64,000 bases of DNA. Source: Episyrphus balteatus. Its lineage: Eukaryota; Arthropoda; Insecta; Diptera; Syrphidae. The stretch's first letter is position 1. Each line of letters begins with the position of its first letter. Under the pieces are notes generated by a model. That model saw only the letters and a program-made list of their open reading frames with translations, did no database searches and was not told the origin of the DNA. The position numbers were made by a program, and so were the translations under genes. The DNA lies in contig NC_079134.1 in NCBI RefSeq assembly GCF_945859705.1, positions 64,830,437 through 64,894,436 of the forward strand. Direction: 5' to 3'. Shown piece after piece: positions 18,541 through 29,847 of this stretch.

Positions 18541-19778
18541 TTTTGATTTGTTTGGGATTTTCTTCAAGGATGAACTATAGCACTTTTAATTATCTATAAA
18601 ATGAGCCTTCTATCGTAACTGTAACCATCATAATGTATAAGCAATCTAACGTCGAAGTTCACATTGTACTAGTCAAAAGTGAGAACCGCCCGCCACCGCA
18701 GCGCCGCGGTAATTATCACCTAAATCTATGAATTAAACATGAAAAATAAATAAATGGAAACGGTTTAGCAAGGAAATTCATTTTTATTTAATTAAAAGAA
18801 TTGAGCAGCGAACTTTTTTTTAGGATGTTCTTTTTATTATCATTTTTTGCTCTTCTTTTAGTTAATGTAAATTTATGTAAAATATGAGTAACAATATCTC
18901 AGATATATGAAAACATTATAATTTGAATATTCAAACAAAAAAGAATTTGTTATATGGGAACTTTTTGACCGTTAATTTGACAACTGCAATGTATTTTTGC
19001 ATTTTTATAGATTTAATCCCATCATTTTTGATTAAATCGGTAAAACGCTATAAATAATATTGGTTTAATGAGCATTTTTTGTTTTAAACTGATGTTATCA
19101 CTTACGCAATCAACAAGTATAGCTTTAGACATTAGTCGTTAGCCGATGGAACCGATGGAGTCTTTTAGAAGACTGCTCTCACTTCTACTTTACCTTGAGA
19201 CAATACAATTTAGTAATTTCCTTTATTTGAGCTTCCACCTCTTCTGTTGACTCTTCTAAACCAAGAAGTTGAAGAATTTCAAACACATGTTATCAAATTT
19301 GCTTGTTCTCGCACTATCCAGCATTGTTTCTAAAATTTGGCCATTTTATATACAAGGGGTTGAACCTAAAAAACGTAAGTAGATACTTGGCCCAAAATTG
19401 CCGCAAGATTGTTTTCTTGATTTATTAAGGGGACACTTTACTGAGTATACAACCAAAAAAAAACCCCAGAGAGCCTTTTAGGTGTAAAAAAGAAAATCTT
19501 ACTTAAAATTTAAATAAAATACCTTGATGAGTGTTAGTATCCATTACATACAAATTACAACCTGATTTTTCAACACAAAAAAAGTCAAACTTGACAATGT
19601 TTGGCGCTCTTTTTGCACTGGTCAATGCAAATAATTTTGATGCAGTTAGAACCTAAATATATTTGGGATGACATACCAATCAATCAAAAGTACCGCAATA
19701 ATATTCGAATTTTTTATTTATCGCTAAAATGTGTCTTTGATCGGATCATGTATGGACAGGACATTTTCCATAGTGCGC
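18541..19778. other. AT-rich spacer without recognised features
   Basis: One short GC-rich island (CGCCCGCCACCGCAGCGCCG, about 18690) in otherwise AT-rich DNA. No gene seen. Confidence 0.5.
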
Positions 19779-19783
19779 CGCCG

Positions 19784-21071
19784 CACAGTGGTGCCATTCT
19801 TCGTTTTTGGCGACAAAATTCATTTGCACGGCCATTTCTGTACGAAAAGTCATGAAATTTGGTACACTGAATGATTATAGTATGGAGAATACGAAAAGGC
19901 TGCCAACTTTTTTTTATTCAAAATGGCGGCTCCAAAATGGCGGAAAGAATGAGCGTTGAAATAGAATTTTCATTTTCAAAACAGTATATAAGCAAGAAAT
20001 TGGGCTCGAATCATGTCAAAAAGAAGTTAGATTTAAGATTTAGGACTCATAGATTAATATTCATTACAAAAAAATCAAAAAATTTGAGAACAAAGTCCAA
20101 AAAATGCCAATTTAGTAAAACACACTTTAAGACCTTTTATTACGCTATTTCATGCATTTTTTTAAAAATTTATCACAATTTTGAGATCTCTTCTATTTAT
20201 TTTTCATAAGAAAATTGAAAATATTGGGGTTATATGGTTGCCAACTATGTTTTTAAGTAAATATAAGAAAACATGATATAATGAAAAGTTTCAATGTTCA
20301 ATAAAACTGAGAATTTATTTTTTCCGTAAACCAAAATATGCTTTTCTAATAGATTTTAGCGTTTTAAATTCAAATCCGGAGTCAAAAAAAATCTATGACG
20401 TCACGTTTTTGAGATATAAGCAGATCAAAATTAATTTATATCTTCGAAACGTGACATCATAGATTTTTTTTGACTCCGGATTTGAATTTAAATCGCTAAA
20501 ATCTATTAGAAAAGCATATTTTGGTTTACGGAAAAAATGAATTCTCAGTTTTATTGAACATTGAAACTTTTCATTATATCATGTTTTCTTATATTTACTT
20601 AAAAACATAGTTGGCAACCATATAACCCCAATATTTTCAATTTTCTTATGAAACATAAATAGAAGAGATCTCAAAATTGTAATAAATTTAAAAAAAAATG
20701 CATGAAATAGCGTAATAAGAGGTCTTAAAGTGTGTTTTACTAAAATGGCATTTTTTGGACTTTGTTTTCAAATTTTTTGATTTTTTTGTAATGAATATTA
20801 ATCTATGAGTCCTAAATCTTAAATCTAACTTCTTTTTGACATGATTTGAGCCCAATTTCTTGCTTATATACTGTTTTGAAAATGAAAATTCTATTTCAAC
20901 GCTCATTCTTTCCGCCATTTTGGAGCCGCCATTTTGAATAAAAAAAAGTTGGCAGCCTTTTCGTATTCTCTATACTATAATCATTCAGTGTACCAAATTT
21001 CATGACTTTTCGTCCAGAAATTGCCGTGCAAATGAATTTTGTCGCCAAAAACGAAGAATGGCACCACTGTG
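19784..21071. mobile_element. Transib-like non-autonomous element, near-perfect palindrome
   Basis: 1,288 bp starting CACAGTGGTGCCATT and ending with the reverse complement AATGGCACCACTGTG. It is flanked by identical CGCCG (19779-19783 and 21072-21076). CACAGTG is the heptamer found at Transib termini and V(D)J signal sequences, and GC-rich 5-bp duplications are the Transib norm. The arms of about 610 bp are almost identical. The loop of about 50 bp (20409-20456, ACGTTTTTGAGATATAAGCA...) is asymmetric. No transposase is encoded; the frames in the arms are mirror copies of each other. Confidence 0.82.
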
Positions 21072-21076
21072 CGCCG

Positions 21077-21721
21077 ATTCCAAAAACTTATTGAATCAGA
21101 GGATCCTATGGTCGTAATTAGGTAAATGCTTATTTTATACTTACTTTTATATCAGAATTGGTATTTCTTTTTATTCTGGTGCTGCTCATCTTTTTTAAAG
21201 GAATAAGTTCTGATCGAAAACCGTTAGATATATCTCTTCTGCCATTGATAACATTGGTTAAATATTTTATGTAAAGAATAGCAAGTTTAAGCGTTTTTAT
21301 CTGCAATAAATGGAAACAAATAAATTATTAATTTAAAACAGCAAATACAAAAGTACTTATTAAATGTCTATCATTTATCATCATTAAAAAATGTAATTTC
21401 TTTTAATCTTATAGGTAGGTACTCTGTTCTGTAACTTTATCACTTGCGATAAACGCTTTTTGAGTTCTTATAAAATCTATTTAATTCCATAATTTTCAAT
21501 AAATTTAGAACCAAGAAATTATGATTTTGAACTAAATTCTTTCTATTCAATTGGAAGAAAAGTGATAGTGCAAAACTGCCAAGCTTTGACCTTTAAGCTA
21601 GTCGCGCACATTCAACTTTATCAAAACCAAATAGTTTAATCACCAGTTGAACCTTGAACGAACAGCACTCAGCACATGAAAAACTTCACAAGCAATCAAC
21701 AAAATAAACCAACACATAGAG
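21077..21721. other. AT-rich spacer without recognised features
   Basis: No gene or RNA gene seen; ordinary AT-rich sequence between two DNA elements. Confidence 0.5.
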
Positions 21722-22717
21722 GCATATCGTCACCCTAGTATTGAAGTGCCGTATACGCCATTTTTACATTTTTGGGAAATCGCATTTAAATGTTCGGAAG
21801 ATAATTGCGAAAGAACTAAAGGACTTTGCACATGAGAACGACCAACGAATGAACGAATGGACGAACAAACGAGATTTAACACATTTCTACGACTCAATTT
21901 CAAACAAAAAATGATTCAAATTATAAGAAACCAATTGATACTAATGTTAGAATACTAAAATTTGCATTTTGTTTGCTAAAATAAGGACAATTTGTAAAAA
22001 CAATTTGGTAGTTACGAATTGCAGTTTGGTTGCTACGAATTGTCAAACTCTATTCGCGTTCCACATACCATCCACACTACAACGAATAAATTGTTCGCGC
22101 GCGACTTAACCTCAAAATTACTCTTGTACCAACTTGTACCAACTTGTACCGACTTAACCTCAAAATTACTCTTGAACCCAATTGACAATTCGTCGCTGTC
22201 TGCGAATTGAAATATTAACTCATGTGAAAGATATGTCAAAATATGCGACCATCCACAGTTCGCAGTTCGTAGTTCGTAGCTCATGTGCAAAGTCCTTAAC
22301 CGCTGGTATTTTTTGATATTTTAGTATGATATATAGTTAAAATGTGTCCTTTATATACATATTATTGGATATCTGCAATTCGTTTAGTTTTCAAAATATT
22401 TAAATTTTTGTCCAAAATGGGTTTGCCGTATACGCCATGAAAATCAGAAGTTTCTTTTATTCATATACACGTAAGTCAAAAAAAAAAAAATAACGTACGT
22501 CAAAATAATTCTCAAAATTTTCTTGCATTGCATGAAAAATTTGACGTAAATGCGAAAATTTCTTGTTTTTGTCAAAACAATAGTGAATATCTCGGCAACG
22601 AAAAAAGATAGAAAAAAACGGATAGCAGATTTGAAAAGAGCAAATTCGAAAACATACTGCATACCTAGTTCAAAAAATGCAATTTGGCGGCACTCCAATA
22701 CTAGGGCGACGATATGC
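21722..22717. mobile_element. TIR-bounded DNA element carrying a nested MITE
   Basis: The left end GCATATCGTCACCCTAGTAT and the right end (reverse complement GCATATCGTCGCCCTAGTAT) match over about 30 bp. The word GCCGTATACGCCAT occurs near both ends of the interior (21749 and 22425). No clear target duplication. The interior is interrupted by the 477-bp element at 21820-22296. Confidence 0.7.
21820..22296. mobile_element. PIF/Harbinger-like MITE nested in another element
   Basis: 477 bp with perfect 17-bp inverted ends (AGGACTTTGCACATGAG) flanked by TAA on both sides (21817-21819, 22297-22299), the 3-bp TWA target duplication of PIF/Harbinger. The inside has ACGAA-type simple repeats and a local tandem duplication of CTTAACCTCAAAATTACTCT near 22108/22153. 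Confidence 0.8.
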
Positions 22718-22729
22718 GTAAAACGAAAG

Positions 22730-22920
22730 TAATTACTAGTAGTAAAATGTTATAGTAAATACTAGTACTACTAGCAGAAGCTGAAACTAATAGTATTTAC
22801 TACATTCGGTATGCATAAACCAAAGTTTCTACTAGCGAGTATAAACTAGTAGTATATAGTGGATTTATCCCAGTAAAAATACTACAAGTTCATCTAAAAT
22901 TAATAGTATTTACTAGATAC
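22730..22920. repeat. Cluster of ACTAGTA / TAGTATTTACTA words
   Basis: Short palindromic words ACTAGTAGT, ACTAGTACTACTAG and TAGTATTTACTA recur about every 15-40 bp. Similar words return at 46633-46780. Probably the internal or subterminal sequence of a non-autonomous element. Confidence 0.5.
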
Positions 22921-22996
22921 CTACATAAATGCGTAAAATATATGCTGTTGCTTCTCTTTGTTCTGTAAATTACCGGTCTATAATTTTCTTCTTTTT

Positions 22997-23250
22997 AAGA
23001 GTTTAAGCCTAGTACGCAGATCGGGAAAAAATTTAACTTTATTCTTCTCATACAAATTCTTGTCTCGGGACCGTTACGTGTTGTCTTGATATTTGTCGCA
23101 GCGCGTGTACGCCGCTTACGCGACGCGCGAAAATCGTGTAAATATGGGCGCTGTGGCCCGCGTGTACCCAAATGCATCGGCTGTAAAGAAAAAGTCTCCT
23201 TAATTTTGTCTGTACAAATAATGTTCAAAGCATTATTCATGCCGGCAAAA
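22997..23250 (-). repeat. Dispersed repeat also found inverted at 48.6-49.6 kb
   Basis: Segments CCTAGTACGCAGATC (23011), CATACAAATTCTTGTCTCG (about 23050) and CTGTAAAGAAAAAGTCTCC (23181) followed by AATAATGTTC and GCCGGCAAAATTG return in reverse complement at 49640-48595. The order is kept but the spacing is larger there, so this copy is internally deleted or the other one carries insertions. Confidence 0.7.
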
Positions 23251-23464
23251 TTGTTAGAAGAAAAAACAAAATAAAAAAAAAAGTAAACTAAGACTAAGAT
23301 GATTATTAATAGAATATTAGAAGCTGAAGATGGAACTAAATCAAAATCAATCAAATGCAAAGGTAAGAAGAAACGAAATTCCAGAATGAAGAAGAAAAAT
23401 AATTGTGTAAAATGGTGGAAGACCGCCCAGCCATATGGAATCTCGGTGACAAATCTCATAGCAA

Positions 23465-24295
23465 CACGGAGGCGGTTTATTCGGCGACAAAATTCATTTG
23501 CACGGCCATTTATGGACGAAAAGTCATGAAATTTGGTACACGGAATGATTATAGTATGCAGAATACGAAAAGGCTGTTTTTAAGTTTTTAAGTTTCAATG
23601 TTCAATAAAACTGAGAATTTATTTTTTCCGTAAACCAAAATATACTTTTCTAATAGATTTTAGCGTTTTAAATTCAAATCCGGAGTCAAAAAAAATCTAT
23701 GACGTCACGTTTCGAAGATAAAAATTAATTTTGATCTGCTTATATCTCAAAAACGTGACGTCATAGATTTTTTTTGACTCCGGATTTGAATTTAAAACGC
23801 TAAAATCTATTAGAAAAGTATATTTTGTTTTACGGAAAAAATAAATTCTCAGTTTTATTGAACATTGAAACTTTTCATTATATCATGTTTTCTTATATTT
23901 ACTTAAAAACATAGTTGGCAACCATATAACCCCGATATTTTCAATTTTCTTATGAAACATAAATAGAAGAGGTCTTAAAGTGTGTTTTACTAAATTGGCA
24001 TTTTTTGGACTTTGTTCTCAATTTTTTTTGATTTTTTTGTAAAGAATATGAATCTATGAGTTCTAAATCTTAAATCTAACATCTTTTTGACATGAATTAA
24101 GCCCAATTTCTAGCTTATATACTGTTTTTAAAATGAAAATTCTATTTTAACGCTCATTCTTTCCGCCATTTTGGAGCCGCCTTTTCGTATTCTCCATACT
24201 ATAATCATTCCGTGTACCAAATTTCATGACTTTTCGTCCATAAATGGCCGTGCAAATGAATTTTGTCGCCAAAAACGTCAAATGGCACCACTGTG
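23465..24295. mobile_element. Second Transib-like palindromic element, deleted copy
   Basis: Clearly homologous to 19784-21071. The right end is intact (CACTGTG at 24289-24295). The left end is degraded (CACGGAG in place of CACAGTG) and about 350 bp of the left arm is missing after the word ATACGAAAAGGCTG (about 23560). The central loop is present in the opposite orientation to the first copy (ACGTTTCGAAGAT... rather than ACGTTTTTGAGAT...). No target duplication remains. Confidence 0.8.
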
Positions 24296-24388
24296 TGGTG
24301 GCATATAGCCAGAGAAATGAATAAAACAGGTCTGTTAACTTATATTTACCTATTTAAATAAAAAAAATAATATTCTGGTTTTTAATAG

Positions 24389-25065
24389 TGGAAGAGTGCA
24401 AGACGACTTGGAAGTCACTTCGCGGAAGCCTTCGCTACCACACTTCGGCAAAAAAAAAAAATTGAAATCTGGAAGTGGTGCAACTTCGGTCGGTGCCGAT
24501 GAAGAACATCTGTCCGATGAACAAGGCGTGGACTCGGAATTTTCCGAAAACCTGTCCTTCCTTGGTTCAATTTCCGAGAAGCGCTTGTAAGTACTAACAT
24601 TTATCAATTACAAATTGTCAATAAATACAAAAAGACACATTTCATTATATTCAACACAACATTTTCAAGCATCGAGTCCGAAAACTCTTTTTCGACATCC
24701 ACCCAAAAAGAGGGTGAAGTGTTATCTTCGAGCTACAGCTTTTTAAGTTATACATATATTGTAATTTTGGTGTTGGACAAATTTGTAAACAATTGTTTTA
24801 ACTTCAGAGCCCTAAACCGCAGAAGAAGGAACCAATAGTAGAAAATATGACGATGCTTACCGACACTGTATCTGAGCTTATTGGTATGAGAAGATCGGAA
24901 GCGCCATCACAGCAGCCCCTGGAAAACTACACCCTTCTAGCAAATCTAGATAGTGTTTTTAAGCAACTGCAACTGAAGACTTGGGACTCAGCTTCCAGAA
25001 ACAGGCAGTTGCAGAGCTTCGTAAGCTTAGAAACCATGGTTTCAACTAAACAAACTAGAATATGA
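24389..25065 (+). pseudogene. Possible host-gene fragment, two or three candidate exons
   Basis: The segment 24389-24586 is preceded by TTTTTAATAG and followed by GTAAGT. It encodes a hydrophilic stretch (VQDDLEVTSRKPSLPHFGKK, then SGSGATSVGADEEHLSDEQG) with normal codon use. Joining at TTTTCAAG (24669) keeps the frame open through a Ser-rich segment to about 24800. A third open block 24808-25065, after TTTAACTTCAG, encodes PKPQKKEP...LIGMRRSEAPSQQPLENYTLLANL. The composition resembles the linker and C-terminus of small insect DNA-binding proteins (MADF/BESS type), but no domain is certain. No start codon or promoter is identified, so it may be an element-captured or dead fragment. Confidence 0.35.
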
Positions 25066-25719
25066 TATGTTGGGAATGCTTTTTACACTAGCCCAAAAAA
25101 TTAAGGGAACAAAAAAAATCGTTATTTTTTTAGTGATTTTTGATAGGCTGTATCTCAGTTAAAAATAATCGCATCCTGACAAAATAAAAATCATGTGAAA
25201 GCTCTATTCTTCTTGTTTTAGGATTAAATGTTAAAATATTTTCTTTCTAACGGTAAAATAGCTAAATCGTTGAAACTGTTCAAAAACTAAAATTTTTCAA
25301 TTTTTTTTTGTTTTTACTTTTCTCCTAAGAATGTAGGAAAATTTTTTCTGATCAAATGATTATTATTTTTAGAAAAGTTATTTATTTGGCTTTAAGATTC
25401 ATTTTGTTTCAAACTTCCACGATTTTTTTAGACTGCAAAATCGGCCATCAAACCAAAAACCATACTTTTGACTTTTACTATCAATATCTCAACAACGGAT
25501 AACTGTACAGAATATTCAAAGGCACATTTAAAAACTTCATTCAATTCTCTACAAAGAAATTAAGTTTTCTTTGTCAAACAAAATGTTTCCTTATTTTTGA
25601 GATTAATTTAGAAAAGCCATTAAAATATGCATTTTTACGGTTTTTTAGAAAATGTAACGCTATTTAATTTCTATGGGTAATAAGATTAAACTGAGGCTTA
25701 ATTATTGAAGCTTAATATA

Positions 25720-25847
25720 ATTCAATTAAAAAGTTAATAACTTTTTATTATTAAAAAGTTAAAGTGACCTCAACTCCATATGCGTTTCGCCCAGGTATGA
25801 CAGTGGGCTCATCAGTTAGATGATGTCATACCCTTACTAAGACGCAA
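25720..25847 (-). mobile_element. 128-bp hammerhead-bearing retroelement-like insertion
   Basis: It is bounded by the 12-bp direct repeat AAGCTTAATATA (25708-25719 and 25848-25859), a length suited to target-primed retrotransposition. On the minus strand it reads ribozyme first, then an A/T-rich tail with AATAATAAAAAG. It sits in the loop of the mariner-like foldback, so it is younger than that element. The same insertion appears in the duplicated copy near 30.4 kb. Confidence 0.75.
25781..25846 (-). ncRNA. Complete type III hammerhead ribozyme candidate
   Basis: All parts can be placed on the minus strand. Stem III: UGCGU (25846-25842) with ACGCA (25785-25781). Cleavage site GUC with C at 25841. 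Stem I: UUAG (25840-25837) with CUAA (25819-25816). Core: CUGAUGA (25815-25809). Stem II: GCCCA (25808-25804) with UGGGC (25793-25789). Then GAAA (25788-25785). Loop I contains GGUAUGACA and loop II UGUCAUACC, nine complementary bases, which would give the loop-loop contact that speeds natural hammerheads. Every universally required nucleotide is present. Activity is inferred, not shown. Confidence 0.8.
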
Positions 25848-26769
25848 AAGCTTAATATATCTGAAATTAATATGCCAAGTTTCAGACTTATTCATCAAGC
25901 AGTTTTTCTGTTGTGAGGGTTTGAACTTTTGAGATGAAATAAAACACCATATTTCTGCATGTCTAAATGACTTACTTCTTGTAACTTTTTTATAAGCAAA
26001 ATCAAATTCTTTTGAGTTTATTTGAACATTTTATTGATAAATATCGTTTAAATTATAGATAAACCAAAGAAAAACAAAAAATTTCAAAATTAGGAAAAAT
26101 ATTCAAAAATGGTATAAAAAGCTTTTTTTTCAAAATTTAAGTTTTTTTGAAAACTTTTAATTTTTTTGGTTGATCTTAAATTTAAACGATATTTATCAAT
26201 AAAATGTTCAAATAAACTCAAAAAAAAAATTGATTTTGCTCATAAAAAAGTAACAAGAAGTAAGTCATTTAGAACTTTGTTTGAAAAAAAAAATTTCTTT
26301 GTAGAGAATTGAATGAAGTTTTTAAATGTGCCTTTGAATATTCTGTACAGTTATCCGTTGTTGAGATATTGATAGTCAAAGTCAAAAGTATGGTTTTTGG
26401 TTTGATGGCCGATTTTGCAGTCTAAAAAAATCGTAGAAGTTTGAAACAAAATGAATCTTAAAGCCAAATAAATAACTTTTCTAAAAATAATAATCATTTG
26501 ATCAGAAAAAATTTTCCTACATTCTTAGGAGAAAAGTAAAAACAAAAAAAAATTGAAAAATTTTAGTTTTTGAACAGTTTCAACGATTTAGCTATTTTAC
26601 CGTTAGAAAGAAAATATTTTAACATTTAATCCTAAAACAAGAAGAATAGAGTTTTCACATGATTTTTATTTTGTCATGATGCGATCATTTTTAACTGAGA
26701 TACAGCCTATCAAAAATCACTAAAAAATCACGATTTTTTTTTGTTCCCTTAATTTTTTGGGCTAGTGTA

Positions 26770-27510
26770 TTTTTGTTATCCTTGCAAATATTATATTTTT
26801 TTAGCATGTACAATTTTTAATTTAAGAACTTAACAAAAATTAATATAATTGAGAGTACAAATGGAAAAATTGAAAAAAAAAAAACATCATTAAATACAGA
26901 TATTATAGTTGAATTTGTATGGTTAAATTGAAAGAAGTAAAAGGGACATAAAAGTAAAATCAAGTAAGTACTTATGGATGTGAATTGTTAAGAAATAAAC
27001 ACCACACAAGTTCATAAGGAGATTTTCACCTGCTTTCCACCCTCCAAATGTTTCACCCTACGAAGGTCGGCCTTATTTGTCTCAGTTCTAATTCCAACCC
27101 TCTGACAAAAAGAAACCAATATGCCTTTAATACAAATGAGTGTGAAAACACTCATAATTCATTAGACAAACATTTAACGATTTCCGACCCCCTTTCAACA
27201 TATTCGTTAGTGCAAAAGGAAGATGCTTCAAAGCTTTCTCAGGTTTCCTCTAAGCCCTCCAATACAAAAATGTAAACACACAGTAAACCATATTCATCTC
27301 GGTTCCATACGACCGCAACACTTATTGTTTTCATTAAAAACCATCATCAGTTTCATTGAAAACAAAAGCCCGGCATCCCTTTCCTGGCTAAACTGCTTGT
27401 GGTAGAGGGATGTTTCAAACGTCCCTAAGTTCTAATTTCATACTTCTAAACAATAGTATAAGCCATTTTAAGTTCAAAATTTCGAAAATAATTATTATTC
27501 AGGAAAAAAT
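26770..27510. other. Unrecognised segment before the first ATT array
   Basis: AT-rich, then a moderately complex stretch 27000-27430 (CTTTCCACCCTCCAAATGTT...) with short frames only. Repeated at 31413-32153. No protein or RNA family recognised. Confidence 0.5.
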
Positions 27511-29185
<1,675 letters not shown>

Positions 29186-29847
29186 GACTTTTGTAAGAAT
29201 TCTCAGCTGCTATGGAGCTGGAAAAGTACCTATCCCGGGCTATGCCAAGGGATTAGGCTCTGTTGGAGCATAGACCATGTTCTAGCCCTTTTGTTGTGGT
29301 TGGCTGCATCATGGTTGTTCCAAATAAAACAAAAATATGTATTTCGAATTGTTTTTGTTGTTGTTTGTTGTTAAATTACGGTTGCTGTAGGAATTTTCGC
29401 ATTATTCTGCAAGTACTTAGTATGACTGATTTCGAGATTTCGTGAATTAAGTGTTGGCATTTTATATTCTCAAGCTCAGCTCTCACAGTTTTTGCAATTA
29501 TTCCCGTACTAGTTTTGATTATAGGCACAACTCGGATTTCCGTGAGTCTTTCTCGCTGTTTTATTTCATGTGCGAGTTCAACGTATTTCCCTATTTTCTC
29601 GGCAAAAGTACGATTGGCGTTAGATGACAGTGGGACGGCTATGTCTATGAGGAATCCCTTTTTATTAACTTTATCTATCCATACTATATCCGGTCTGTTT
29701 GCCAAAATTGTGTGGTCAGTTGTCAGTTCCCGGTCCCAGTAAAGCTTAAAACTTGGACTAAGCAAAACTCCATGAGGCTGGTATTTATAGTATGGCATTT
29801 TAATGTCTATAAGATTACACCGCAATGCCAACTCTTGGTGATTTTAG
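29186..29847 (-). mobile_element. 3' part of a leftward non-LTR retrotransposon
   Basis: Contains a C-terminal endonuclease-domain fragment (29376-29831) and about 190 bp of 3' untranslated sequence ending directly in the (AAT)n array on this strand. It is 5'-truncated at 29847, where the duplicated segment begins abruptly. Confidence 0.7.
29376..29831 (-). pseudogene. C-terminal restriction-like endonuclease domain of a non-LTR element
   Basis: 151 aa. YWDRELTTDHTILANRPDIV...KKGFLIDIAVPLSSN contains the RPD-x(n)-D-x(3)-P signature of the PD-(D/E)xK-type endonuclease at the C-terminus of R2-group elements, followed by KYVELAHEIK and a conserved IVVPIIKTSTGII-like strand, ending ILSTCRIMRKFL. 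The reverse transcriptase is absent. The family is recognised by eye, and the exact clade is uncertain. Confidence 0.7.

Larger units (their letters stand above)
25086..26767. mobile_element. mariner-like foldback element
   Basis: 1,682 bp with ends CACTAGCCCAAAAAATTAAG and its reverse complement, flanked by TA (25084-25085, 26768-26769), as in Tc1/mariner. The outer arms of about 500 bp (25086-25600 and 26270-26767) are nearly identical inverted copies, and a second inverted pair (25970-26060, 26165-26265) lies inside. No transposase. The central part carries the hammerhead-bearing insertion 25720-25847. Confidence 0.85.
25204..27510 (+). repeat. 2.3-kb duplicated segment, copy 1
   Basis: Nearly identical to 29848-32153, with a few substitutions and single-base indels (for example ATGATGTC here, ATGCTGTC there, and a homopolymer change near 26224). 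It covers most of the mariner-like foldback and the following roughly 740 bp. Both copies run into an ATT array. Confidence 0.95.

Noticed and set aside
19871..20918. Identical 76-112-aa frames on opposite strands (MAERMSVEIEFSFSKQY...)
   Set aside because: Mirror images from the arms of the Transib-like palindrome, not genes.
22995..23459. 154-aa leftward frame
   Set aside because: Lies over a dispersed repeat and simple T-rich sequence; no recognisable domain.
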